From an uncultured Anaerovibrio sp. (lineage in GTDB: Bacteria; Bacillota; Negativicutes; Selenomonadales; Selenomonadaceae), in assembly GCA_902785445.1 (NCBI GenBank), contig CACZYN010000076.1, positions 1-8,212 on the forward strand: a stretch of DNA of 8,212 nucleotides. The letters run 5' to 3'. The translations under genes were made by a program, and so were the position numbers. Shown here piece by piece: positions 1 through 6,796 of this stretch; positions within the stretch are counted from its first letter, which is position 1, and each line of letters opens with the position of its first letter. Under the pieces are notes generated by a model. It searched no databases. It saw only the letters and a program-made list of their open reading frames with translations, and was not told the DNA's origin.

Positions 1-596
1 CCTTTATATTTGCCCCAGGCTTCTCCACCAAGGAAAAGGTTACGGAGTTTTCCGGCCGTGGGGTTGGTATGGATGTAGTAGTATCCAATATCAAGTCCTT
101 GGGCGGTAATGTTATTGTGGACAGTGAGCCGGGCTTGGGCAGTACCACCACTATAAAAATTCCGCTGACCTTGGCTATTATTGAGGGCATGTCCGTGGCA
201 GTTGGGGAATCAACTTTCACAGTACCGATAAATTATATCAGTCGGTCCTTCAGACCGGCCGAGGGGGAAATTTTCCGGGATCCGGACGGCTCAGAAATGA
301 TTATGGTGCAGGGGAACTGTTGCCCGGTGGTACGTCTCTATGATGTTTATTCTATTCCGGATGCCATAAAGGAACCAACGGATGGTATTCTTATGCTTTT
401 GGAAGCGGGAGACAGTTGCTTTGGGGTATTGGCGGACAAGCTCCTTGGTGTACAGGAAATTGTAGTAAAGCCGGTACCAAAGTATATCAGTAAAACAGTA
501 AAGACCACTGGTATCAGTGGTTGTACCTTATTGGGTGACGGCAGCATAAGTCTTATTTTGGACCCTCAGCAGGTACACAATATAATTTTTGACTGA
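1..596 (+). CDS. cheA: Chemotaxis histidine kinase CheA, C-terminal part (5' end outside window)
   Basis: CheA is the cytoplasmic kinase that, bound to receptors through CheW, autophosphorylates and passes phosphate to CheY-type and CheB regulators. The reading frame is open from base 3 and ends at TGA 594-596. The visible part starts inside the ATP-binding (P4) domain: an F-box-like IFAPGFST stretch followed by the G2 box SGRGVGMDVV, both diagnostic of CheA. The N box and the phosphotransfer (P1), P2 and dimerisation domains lie upstream of the window. From KIPLTLAIIEGM onward comes the CheW-like regulatory P5 domain, ending in the family signature GISGCTLLGDGSISLILD. The protein stops shortly after that, as is normal for CheA. 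cheW follows after 15 bases, so the two are likely co-transcribed and their products bind each other through P5. Identification is secure; the full length and phosphorylated His cannot be seen. Confidence 0.96.
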   Translation, partial: FIFAPGFSTKEKVTEFSGRGVGMDVVVSNIKSLGGNVIVDSEPGLGSTTTIKIPLTLAIIEGMSVAVGESTFTVPINYISRSFRPAEGEIFRDPDGSEMIMVQGNCCPVVRLYDVYSIPDAIKEPTDGILMLLEAGDSCFGVLADKLLGVQEIVVKPVPKYISKTVKTTGISGCTLLGDGSISLILDPQQVHNIIFD

Positions 597-611
597 TTTG
601 GAGGGATTATA

Positions 612-1127
612 GTGGATGATGAGAAGGTATTCCAAGAGGAAGAAGATACTCAAAAGGATAAATATCTAACGTTTTCCCTAGGTGAAGAAATATATGGTAT
701 AGATATACGGGTAGTCATTGAAATAATCGGTATACAGAAGATAACCGTCGTACCAGAGGTTCCGGAATATGTTAAGGGAATCATCAATTTACGGGGGAAA
801 ATAATTCCTGTAGTTGATATGCGGCTAAGGTTTAAGCGGGAATATAGAGAATATACCGATCGTACCTGTATTGTAGTAATTGAGGTAAATGGCGTACTTA
901 TCGGACTTATCGTGGATGGGGTATCGGAAGTACTGGATATTACCGAGAAAAATGTTGTTCCTCCGCCAGACTTAAAGGCCTCCCAGAATAAATATATTCG
1001 CGGGATTGGCAAAATTGAGGAGGGCGTGGTCCTGCTTCTGGATTGGATGAAGCTCTTCAGTGAGGACGATCAGGAATTGTTCGATGGGATGAATGAGGAC
1101 AATACTGAGGAAACTGCCGAAGGTTAA
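612..1127 (+). CDS. cheW: Chemotaxis coupling protein CheW
   Basis: CheW is the small scaffold that couples receptor tips to the CheA P5 domain in the chemosensory array. The 171-residue product has one CheW domain (about residues 17-150): FSLGEEIYGIDI at the first strands, the highly conserved NLRGKIIPVVDMR (R61 equals the receptor/CheA-contact Arg of enteric CheW), and VDGVSEVLDI. The start is GTG at 612, chosen because GGAGGG (600-605) lies six bases upstream and no in-frame ATG precedes the domain. It is slightly longer than typical CheW owing to acidic extensions at both ends: residues 2-13 (DDEKVFQEEEDT) and a C-terminal tail of about 20 residues rich in Asp and Glu after the last strand. 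The function of these tails is unknown. It sits between cheA and the receptor gene in the same probable operon. Confidence 0.95.
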   Translation: MDDEKVFQEEEDTQKDKYLTFSLGEEIYGIDIRVVIEIIGIQKITVVPEVPEYVKGIINLRGKIIPVVDMRLRFKREYREYTDRTCIVVIEVNGVLIGLIVDGVSEVLDITEKNVVPPPDLKASQNKYIRGIGKIEEGVVLLLDWMKLFSEDDQELFDGMNEDNTEETAEG

Positions 1128-1151
1128 TAAGCATAATATGGTTTGAGGAAC

Positions 1152-1157
1152 AAGGAG
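1152..1157 (+). promoter_or_regulatory. Ribosome binding site that decides the MCP start
   Basis: AAGGAG lies 11 bases before ATG 1169 and 14 before ATG 1172. A longer frame could begin at GTG 1157, but that codon overlaps this AAGGAG and would have to use the weaker GAGG at 1145-1148. Starting at 1169 gives MMFFKNLKIGAKL, the usual beginning of MCPs with a positively charged segment just before the first membrane helix. ATG 1169 or 1172 is therefore preferred over GTG 1157. Confidence 0.55.
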
Positions 1158-1168
1158 TGTACAGCGTT

Positions 1169-2455
1169 ATGATGTTTTTTAAAAACCTGAAAATTGGCGC
1201 GAAACTAATAGCTCTCGTCGTTTTTCTTGAACTGATAATTGTAGCAGTGGCCTGGTATGGGATTACCATGCGTACAGGGGCAGCAAATAGTAATGAACAG
1301 GCAATAGTTACCGAAATAGTAATTGTAGCCATTTTGGTGGTTCTTTCTCTGGCCATCGGCATTTATTTTTCCAGGGATTTGTCCCAAAGGCTCAACGAGC
1401 TGGGATGGGCAGCCGGACGAATTGCTGATGGGGATTTGTCTACAGAAGTACGAACCAGTACAGGGGATGAGTTGGGAGATGCCGCTGCCAGCTTTGAAAT
1501 CATGCGACAGCGGGTTCATGAATCCGTATCGGATATTCATAATGCCGCAGACCAGGTAGCAGCCGGCGCCAAGAATGTTTCGGACGCCAGCTTGGCCCTT
1601 TCCCAGGGGGCAACGGAACAGGCAGCTTCCGTGGAGGAGTTATCCGCCTCCATTACGGAGATTGCTTCCCAGACGGCCAGTAATGCGGATAATGCCAATC
1701 GGGCCAACGACTTGACTGTAAAGGCTCGCCAGCAGGCAGAACTGGGCAATGAGGATATGCAGGAAATGCTCAATGCCATGGAGGAGATCAATAATTCCTC
1801 CAACAATATTTCCAAGATAATCAAAGTAATTGATGAAATTGCCTTCCAGACCAACATATTGGCCCTGAATGCAGCTGTAGAGGCGGCTCGGGCTGGTCAG
1901 CACGGCAAGGGCTTTGCCGTGGTAGCTGAGGAAGTACGTAATCTGGCAGCTCGCAGTGCCAAAGCGGCCAAGGAAACCACCGATATGATTGAGGGCTCTA
2001 TTGACAAGGTTAATGTTGGTCGAAATATCGCCAATAAAACTGCGGAGGCCTTAAATGAAATTGTAATCAACGTGGCTGATGTGGCTGATATTGTGGGCAG
2101 TATAGCCAAGGCTTCAGAGGAACAGAAGCAGGCCATTGACCAGATTAATCAGGGGGTTCAACAGGTTTCCCAGGTGGTACAGTCTAATTCGGCTACCTCC
2201 CAGGAGGCAGCATCGGCTAGCCAGCAGCTCAGTGCCCAGGCGGACCGGATGCGGGAAACGGTTGCTCACTTCAAATTGGCTAAAGGAGTGGCCAAATATC
2301 GCTCCCTTACCAATGCAGCCATGCCGGATATACCAAAGAATGTGGAAAAACCGGATTTAGAAGAGACACCGGCGCCGATTATTAAACCGGCTGCCCCAGG
2401 AGTCAAGCCTAAGACCATTGCCCTCACGGATGAGGAAGGATTTGGCAAATACTGA
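1169..2455 (+). CDS. Methyl-accepting chemotaxis protein with minimal extracytoplasmic loop
   Basis: A transmembrane chemoreceptor of 428 residues from ATG 1169. In order it shows: membrane helix 1 (about 13-32, with Glu21 inside it); a loop of only about 13-16 residues (33-48); membrane helix 2 (about 47-66); a HAMP domain (about 67-118, containing RIADGDLSTEV and DELGDAAASF); a methylation helix with GATEQAASVEE; the invariant kinase-control hairpin tip EIAFQTNILALNAAVEAARAG followed by GFAVVAEEVRNLA (residues 224-260); and the return methylation helix to HFKL at 367-370. A proline-rich flexible tail of 58 residues ends in GFGKY. No ligand-binding domain is present, so it must sense through the membrane, HAMP, cytoplasm or a partner. 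Its position between cheW and cheR suggests it is a dedicated receptor of this system. Family identification is secure, but the ligand cannot be inferred. Confidence 0.95.
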   Translation: MMFFKNLKIGAKLIALVVFLELIIVAVAWYGITMRTGAANSNEQAIVTEIVIVAILVVLSLAIGIYFSRDLSQRLNELGWAAGRIADGDLSTEVRTSTGDELGDAAASFEIMRQRVHESVSDIHNAADQVAAGAKNVSDASLALSQGATEQAASVEELSASITEIASQTASNADNANRANDLTVKARQQAELGNEDMQEMLNAMEEINNSSNNISKIIKVIDEIAFQTNILALNAAVEAARAGQHGKGFAVVAEEVRNLAARSAKAAKETTDMIEGSIDKVNVGRNIANKTAEALNEIVINVADVADIVGSIAKASEEQKQAIDQINQGVQQVSQVVQSNSATSQEAASASQQLSAQADRMRETVAHFKLAKGVAKYRSLTNAAMPDIPKNVEKPDLEETPAPIIKPAAPGVKPKTIALTDEEGFGKY

Positions 2456-2490
2456 TAAATGCTAACCTACTATAGAGAGAAGTCACGATT

Positions 2491-3321
2491 ATGAAACAAT
2501 CAACATTCCAGCAGTTTTCAGCTGTGGTGCATCAGAATTTTGGAATTCAGCTTCCACCAGAGAAACAAGCTTTGTTGGAAAGTCGCTTGTTTAAATTAAT
2601 GAATGATAATCAGGGGATGCCGGAGCTGGCCAGTGAAGAAGCCTTTTTGGAATATATCCGGCGGGATAAAACCGGCAAGGCGTTGGCCATGTTGGCAGAA
2701 GCTATTACTACCCATCATACATTTTTCATGCGAGAGGCTGACCATTTTACTTTTTATGGTCAGGAGGTTTTGCCCTATTTGGAAAAAACCATTCGTGATG
2801 GGGATATAAGGACATGGTGTGCGGCCTCATCTACTGGGGAGGAGGCTTATATATTGGCCATGTTGCTGGAGGATTATTTTTCTTCTCGGGGGCCCCAGTG
2901 GGAGACTACCCTGTTGGCTACGGATTTATCCCGGGAAGTATTGGATAAAGCCAAGTCTGGTTTGTATTCCCAGGAATCAGTGCAGACCCTGCCGGCCCAT
3001 TGGCAGGCCAAGTATTTTCAAAAGGTGGCTGGTGATCAGTGCCAGGCTGTGGAAAGTTTGCGCCACAAAATTTTGTTTCGGCAGTTTAATCTGATTAATC
3101 CTACATTCCCCTTTAAAAGACCATTTCATGTAATATTCTGTCGTAATGTAATGATTTATTTTGATGTGCCTACCCGAGATACGCTGATACAGAAATTTGC
3201 TGATTTTTTGGAGCCGGGGGGATATTTGTTCATTGGCCATTCCGAAGTGATTGACCGTCAGGCCCACGCCTTTGAGTATGTTATGCCCTCTATTTACCGT
3301 AAGAAGGGAGCCTTCACGTGA
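2491..3321 (+). CDS. cheR: Chemotaxis receptor methyltransferase CheR
   Basis: CheR uses S-adenosylmethionine to methylate glutamates on chemoreceptor helices, opposing CheB during adaptation. The 276-residue product has the family length and layout: an N-terminal helical domain with TTHHTFFMRE (73-82, the counterpart of the TTNxTxFFRE signature), then the methyltransferase domain with the SAM-binding loop AASSTGEEAY (111-120), the acidic ribose-binding end of a strand in LATDLS (D145), and IFCRNVMIYF (215-224) followed by LEPGGYLFIGHSE (240-252). The usual Pro in TGEEPY is Ala here; all other key positions are conserved. ATG 2491 is preceded by a weak, purine-rich GAGAGAAG (2475-2482), unlike the strong sites of its neighbours, so translation initiation may be modest. 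The stop codon overlaps the cheB start by four bases, implying coupled translation. Confidence 0.95.
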   Translation: MKQSTFQQFSAVVHQNFGIQLPPEKQALLESRLFKLMNDNQGMPELASEEAFLEYIRRDKTGKALAMLAEAITTHHTFFMREADHFTFYGQEVLPYLEKTIRDGDIRTWCAASSTGEEAYILAMLLEDYFSSRGPQWETTLLATDLSREVLDKAKSGLYSQESVQTLPAHWQAKYFQKVAGDQCQAVESLRHKILFRQFNLINPTFPFKRPFHVIFCRNVMIYFDVPTRDTLIQKFADFLEPGGYLFIGHSEVIDRQAHAFEYVMPSIYRKKGAFT

Positions 3322-4625
3322 GCGAATTGAAAATTCTAATAGTGGATGATTCCCTGTTTTTTCGGGAGGTTTTAGCCCGGGGGCTTACATCCAATATTTC
3401 AGAAAAAGTATATATAGAAAAGGCTGGGGATCCCTTTGAGGCCCGGGACAAGATATTGTCCTTCGACCCGGATGTAATGATTCTGGATGTGGAAATGCCC
3501 AAAATGAACGGCATTGAATTCCTGCGGCGGCTTATAGTACAATATGCCTTACCGACAGTTGTGCTCAGCTCTCGGCCAGCCTATAAGAAACTGGCACTGG
3601 AGGTGGGGGCTTTTTCCTTTATTGAGAAGCCGTCTACCACCATTGGTAGTGGTGATTTTTTGCGGGAAGTGGCTGGTGAAGCCCTCAAAGCCAAAGCCAA
3701 CGCTGACAAGCTGGTAAAGGAAATGGAGCAAAAGGCAGCTAAACTGGAATCTGAAAAGCCTGCCCCAGTGGAACCACCACCATTGCCATCAGCACCGCCA
3801 GTAACGCCACAGTCAGTGGTACGTCCGGCCAAACGTTTGGAAAATTCCACAGTGGTTTATGGACCGTTATCTACCCAAAATCAGCCGGAAACCGTCGAGG
3901 GAAACCATGTACTGGTAAAAAGCAACTTGAGTAAAGTTGTGGCCAATATGAAAATAATGGCTGAGGCCGTGCGGGATATTAAGAAGCAGTCCGGTCGGCC
4001 AGAGCCGGTGCCTGTAACCATGGATCAGGTAAAAATTCCGGTGCCGCCTAAGCGGGTGGAGCTTATTGCCATTGGTGCTTCCACCGGTGGTACCGAGGCT
4101 TTATCGGATATTCTGCGGGCTTTGCACAAACCAATGCCGCCAATTGTTATTGTTCAGCACATTCCGGCCATGTTTTCCCGTCTGTTTTCCCAGCGGTTAA
4201 ACAATGAGTGTGAGGTAAATGTCAAGGAAGCGGAAAATAATGACCGCCTGCAGGACAATTGTGTATATGTTGCCCCTGGTGGCAAGCAGATGCGGGTGAG
4301 AAATACCGGGGGAATATTTACTTTGGATGTTAACCCGGGACCACAATACGGAGGTCATTGTCCATCGGTGGATGTACTTTTTGAATCGGTAGCCGATAAT
4401 ATTGGTGATCGGGCCATGGGAGTTATTCTTACCGGCATGGGAGAAGATGGCGCCAAGATGATGTTGAAAATGCGTCAGGCTGGCTGCGTTACCTTAGGGC
4501 AGGATGAGGCCAGTGCAGTAGTTTATGGTATGCCGAGAGTAGCTTACGAAATAGGGGCTGTTATGCAGCAGGTGCCATTAAGTGGTATGGCTCACGTTAT
4601 TACGGCTGTTGCCGGTAAAAAATAA
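3318..4625 (+). CDS. cheB: Chemotaxis response regulator / protein-glutamate methylesterase CheB
   Basis: CheB removes receptor methyl groups (and deamidates glutamines) when phosphorylated by CheA. The 435-residue protein has an N-terminal receiver domain (about 3-122) with acidic D10/D11, phosphoacceptor D57 in VMILDVEMPKMNG, S84/S85, and K104, and a C-terminal methylesterase domain (about 246-432) with the complete catalytic triad: S255 in IGASTGGTEA, H281 in VQHIPAMFS and D377 in LTGMGEDGA. Between them lies a long linker of about 120 residues, which begins as a charged helix (residues 122-147), becomes very proline-rich (148-170) and contains a second possible helix (about 200-224). This makes it clearly longer than enteric CheB (about 349 residues). 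The start is GTG 3318, overlapping the cheR stop (GTGA), with GGGAG at 3306-3310 seven bases upstream. Both domains look fully active. Confidence 0.96.
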   Translation: MSELKILIVDDSLFFREVLARGLTSNISEKVYIEKAGDPFEARDKILSFDPDVMILDVEMPKMNGIEFLRRLIVQYALPTVVLSSRPAYKKLALEVGAFSFIEKPSTTIGSGDFLREVAGEALKAKANADKLVKEMEQKAAKLESEKPAPVEPPPLPSAPPVTPQSVVRPAKRLENSTVVYGPLSTQNQPETVEGNHVLVKSNLSKVVANMKIMAEAVRDIKKQSGRPEPVPVTMDQVKIPVPPKRVELIAIGASTGGTEALSDILRALHKPMPPIVIVQHIPAMFSRLFSQRLNNECEVNVKEAENNDRLQDNCVYVAPGGKQMRVRNTGGIFTLDVNPGPQYGGHCPSVDVLFESVADNIGDRAMGVILTGMGEDGAKMMLKMRQAGCVTLGQDEASAVVYGMPRVAYEIGAVMQQVPLSGMAHVITAVAGKK

Positions 4626-4638
4626 AGGAGGGTAAGAA

Positions 4639-6354
4639 ATGGCGGACAATGTAAGTTTTTCTGTGGATTATAATACTCTCCATAAATTGATGGGCGGTCT
4701 GGGTGACGGTTTTCTCATGACAGACGTAGCAGGGAAAATCACCTTTATGAACCGGGCTGCCGAGGACTTATTTGAGTATGAATATGTTCCGGGTACTGAT
4801 ATTTCAGTTACGGATGTGGTTCGGCTGGAGAATGTGGAAACCCGGGAAAAGATTATCAGCCCGATAATTTGCGCCATGCGTACCAAGAAAAATCAGGGCT
4901 TATCCAAAAATATCGGCTTTGTTAGGTCTGACGGGTCAGTATTTTTGTCCGCAACCTGTTCCCCCATGCTAGACGATGTGGGGCAGGTTACAGGGTGTAC
5001 GGCAATCTTTCGTGATGTGACCCGTATGCGGATGTTGGAACGCAAGGTGGAAACCGACCATTATTATATGCGGTCCGTTTTTGAGGCGGCTAGAATTGGT
5101 ATATGCACCTTGAATGTTCGGGGAGAAATTACAGACATTAACGAACCGGCCCTGGATACCCTTTCGGAGGAATATACTGAGGTTATCGGCAAGCAGTTTG
5201 GTGATGCCATTCACTGTGTCAACAGTACCCCCCTTGGGTGCGGGAAATCCGAACGGTGTAAATTCTGTGTTATTCGTAATAATATTGAAGCTGCTGTGCT
5301 GGATGATTCCTTCACGGTGGATTTTGTGGTGGCGGTTCAGACTAAGTGGTTGGAGGAGCCAATCTGGCTGCAGATGTTTTTGATGCAGATATGGGATGGT
5401 ACCCAAAAGCAGATTGTCCTTACTTTGCTGAATATATCCAAGCGTAAACAAAAAGAACATGAGCTTGTGGAGGCTCGGCGCAACGCGGAGGTTGCCAGCA
5501 ATACCAAAACTCAGTTCTTGGCCAATATGAGTCATGAAATACGTACTCCGATAAATGGTATGTCCGGGATGATAGATTTGACCCTCAGGACACCTCTTAC
5601 TGATGACCAACGGGAGAATCTCACGGCAGCCAAGCAGTGTTCCGATGATTTGCTAAAAATTATCAATGATATACTGGATTATGCCAAGCTGGAAAATGGT
5701 AAGATGAAGCTGGAGAATATCGACATCGATTTTCATGAGCTTATTAACCGGGTTAGCACCCTGCATGCCCAAATGGCCGAAAACAAGGGCCTGTACTTTA
5801 ATAAGCCGAAGGTAGATACTCTGCCTAAATTCGTTCGGGGGGATCCGTTGCGTATTCGGCAGATATTACATAATCTCCTTACCAATGCGCTGAAATTTAC
5901 CTTGGAAGGCAGTGTTACATTCGGGGTAGAAACCTTTGATCGTCAGAATCAGAGCTTTCTGGAATTTTTCGTGGAAGATACCGGTATAGGAATGTCCATG
6001 GAAGAACAGGTGAAGCTGTTTAAACCATTTAGTCAGGTGGATGGTTCCACAACCAGACGATTTGGTGGTACGGGTCTTGGCCTGATGATTGTAAAGGAAT
6101 TGGTTTCCAGCATGGGGGGAGAGATAAGTGTCAGTTCCCAGGAAAACAAGGGAAGCCGCTTTACCGTTATTTTGCCGCTTATTCTGGCCCAAAAAGCCGA
6201 TGTGGAGCTGAAAAATCAAGCGGTATTCATGAATCCTTATGGGACAGCCAATAAGGATAAAGTAACTACCGGGCCTCCTGGCTTAGATGATGATGATGAT
6301 GAAGATGATATTAGCGATTTGTTGAAATATTGTGAAGAAAAGTTAAGCGACTAG
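4639..6354 (+). CDS. Soluble histidine kinase with two PAS domains, one bearing a four-cysteine motif
   Basis: A 571-residue sensor kinase without membrane segments, so cytoplasmic. Domains: PAS 1 (about 8-130, GDGFLMTDVAGKITFMN and ending CTAIFRDVT); PAS 2 (about 140-268) containing C193, C201, C207 and C210 in a C-x7-C-x5-C-x2-C arrangement; a coiled linker (268-290); a HisKA helix pair with phosphoacceptor H299 in ANMSHEIRTP; and an HATPase_c domain with N box (N412, N416, K419), G1 box DTGIGM (447-452), FKPF box (461-464) and G2 box GGTGLGL (476-482). All catalytic motifs are intact. HisKA and ATPase domains of this kind usually belong to hybrid kinases, yet there is no attached receiver; the next gene supplies one. 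After a ~30-residue linker the C-terminus is acidic (D550-D557) and ends in a short amphipathic segment. AAAGGAGGG (4624-4632) precedes ATG 4639 by six bases. The signal is unknown; redox or metal sensing by the cysteines is inference. Confidence 0.93.
   Translation: MADNVSFSVDYNTLHKLMGGLGDGFLMTDVAGKITFMNRAAEDLFEYEYVPGTDISVTDVVRLENVETREKIISPIICAMRTKKNQGLSKNIGFVRSDGSVFLSATCSPMLDDVGQVTGCTAIFRDVTRMRMLERKVETDHYYMRSVFEAARIGICTLNVRGEITDINEPALDTLSEEYTEVIGKQFGDAIHCVNSTPLGCGKSERCKFCVIRNNIEAAVLDDSFTVDFVVAVQTKWLEEPIWLQMFLMQIWDGTQKQIVLTLLNISKRKQKEHELVEARRNAEVASNTKTQFLANMSHEIRTPINGMSGMIDLTLRTPLTDDQRENLTAAKQCSDDLLKIINDILDYAKLENGKMKLENIDIDFHELINRVSTLHAQMAENKGLYFNKPKVDTLPKFVRGDPLRIRQILHNLLTNALKFTLEGSVTFGVETFDRQNQSFLEFFVEDTGIGMSMEEQVKLFKPFSQVDGSTTRRFGGTGLGLMIVKELVSSMGGEISVSSQENKGSRFTVILPLILAQKADVELKNQAVFMNPYGTANKDKVTTGPPGLDDDDDEDDISDLLKYCEEKLSD
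6286..6309 (+). repeat. GAT trinucleotide run encoding an Asp tract
   Basis: Five consecutive GAT codons (6286-6300), one GAA and two more GAT (6304-6309) encode residues 550-557 of the kinase, an almost pure Asp stretch. Length change by slippage would stay in frame and only lengthen or shorten the acidic linker before the C-terminal helix. Directly visible; any biological role is unproven. Confidence 0.85.
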
Positions 6355-6365
6355 GAGGTTATGAT

Positions 6366-6776
6366 ATGAAGATATTAATCGCAGAAGACGACAGAATAAG
6401 CCGTTCTTTTCTCCAAAAATTTATGGCAAACTATGGTGAAGTGGAAGTAGCCGTTGATGGTATGGAAGCTGTGGACATATATATGGATGCCATCAAGAAC
6501 AATGAGCCATTTGATTTGCTTTGTTTGGATATAATGATGCCAAAGGTGGATGGGCTGAAGGTATTAAAGGTTATTCGGCAGCTGGAAACCCAGAATAAAC
6601 AGGCAGGGGAAAATCGGCTGAAAATTATTATGATGACTGCCTTGGCAGATATTGGCTATGTGGATGAGGCCTTCCGTCTGGGCTGTGATGCTTATGCATC
6701 TAAACCGGTGGATACGGAAAAGGTGGAGGAAGCTATGAAAAATCTGGGCTTATTGCCAGATGAGAAGGAAGAGTAA
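6366..6776 (+). CDS. Single-domain (CheY-like) response regulator
   Basis: A 136-residue protein consisting only of a receiver domain: acidic pocket E7/D8/D9, phosphoacceptor D55 in LCLDIMMPKVDG, switch residue T91 in IIMMTALAD, Y110 and K113 in DAYASKP. The T, Y and K set matches CheY T87, Y106 and K109, so a CheY-type phosphorylation switch is plausible. There is no DNA-binding or enzymatic output domain; a short acidic tail (PDEKEE) ends it. ATG 6366 has AGGAGG (6353-6358) seven bases upstream, overlapping the kinase stop codon, which indicates tight coupling with the kinase gene. Likely partners are that kinase (H299) and possibly CheA. It may act on the motility machinery like CheY, serve as an intermediate in a phosphorelay, or be a phosphate sink; the sequence does not decide. 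I leave it unnamed rather than calling it cheY. Confidence 0.92.
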   Translation: MKILIAEDDRISRSFLQKFMANYGEVEVAVDGMEAVDIYMDAIKNNEPFDLLCLDIMMPKVDGLKVLKVIRQLETQNKQAGENRLKIIMMTALADIGYVDEAFRLGCDAYASKPVDTEKVEEAMKNLGLLPDEKEE

Positions 6777-6796
6777 TTTAGGAGTTTAGTAAGTTT

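Noticed and set aside
504..521. Perfect inverted repeat ACCACTG-GTAT-CAGTGGT in cheA
   Set aside because: It encodes the conserved CheA P5 segment TTGISG, has no T run after it and lies inside a coding region; most likely coincidence.
1157..1168. GTG 1157 as the MCP start
   Set aside because: It overlaps the AAGGAG that best serves ATG 1169/1172 and would add only four residues before the normal MCP N-terminus.
3635..3652. Inverted repeat CTACCA-CCAT-TGGTAG in cheB
   Set aside because: Short arms inside an intact coding sequence without any associated motif; expected by chance in this length of DNA.
4969..5610. A 213-codon open frame on the - strand opposite the kinase gene
   Set aside because: It lies wholly inside a well-supported kinase gene, has no recognisable domain and a composition (many His, Pro, Leu) typical of a shadow frame.
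6366..6776. Naming the single-domain response regulator cheY
   Set aside because: The switch residues fit CheY, but the adjacent PAS kinase is an equally likely partner and no flagellar gene is in view, so the name is not justified.
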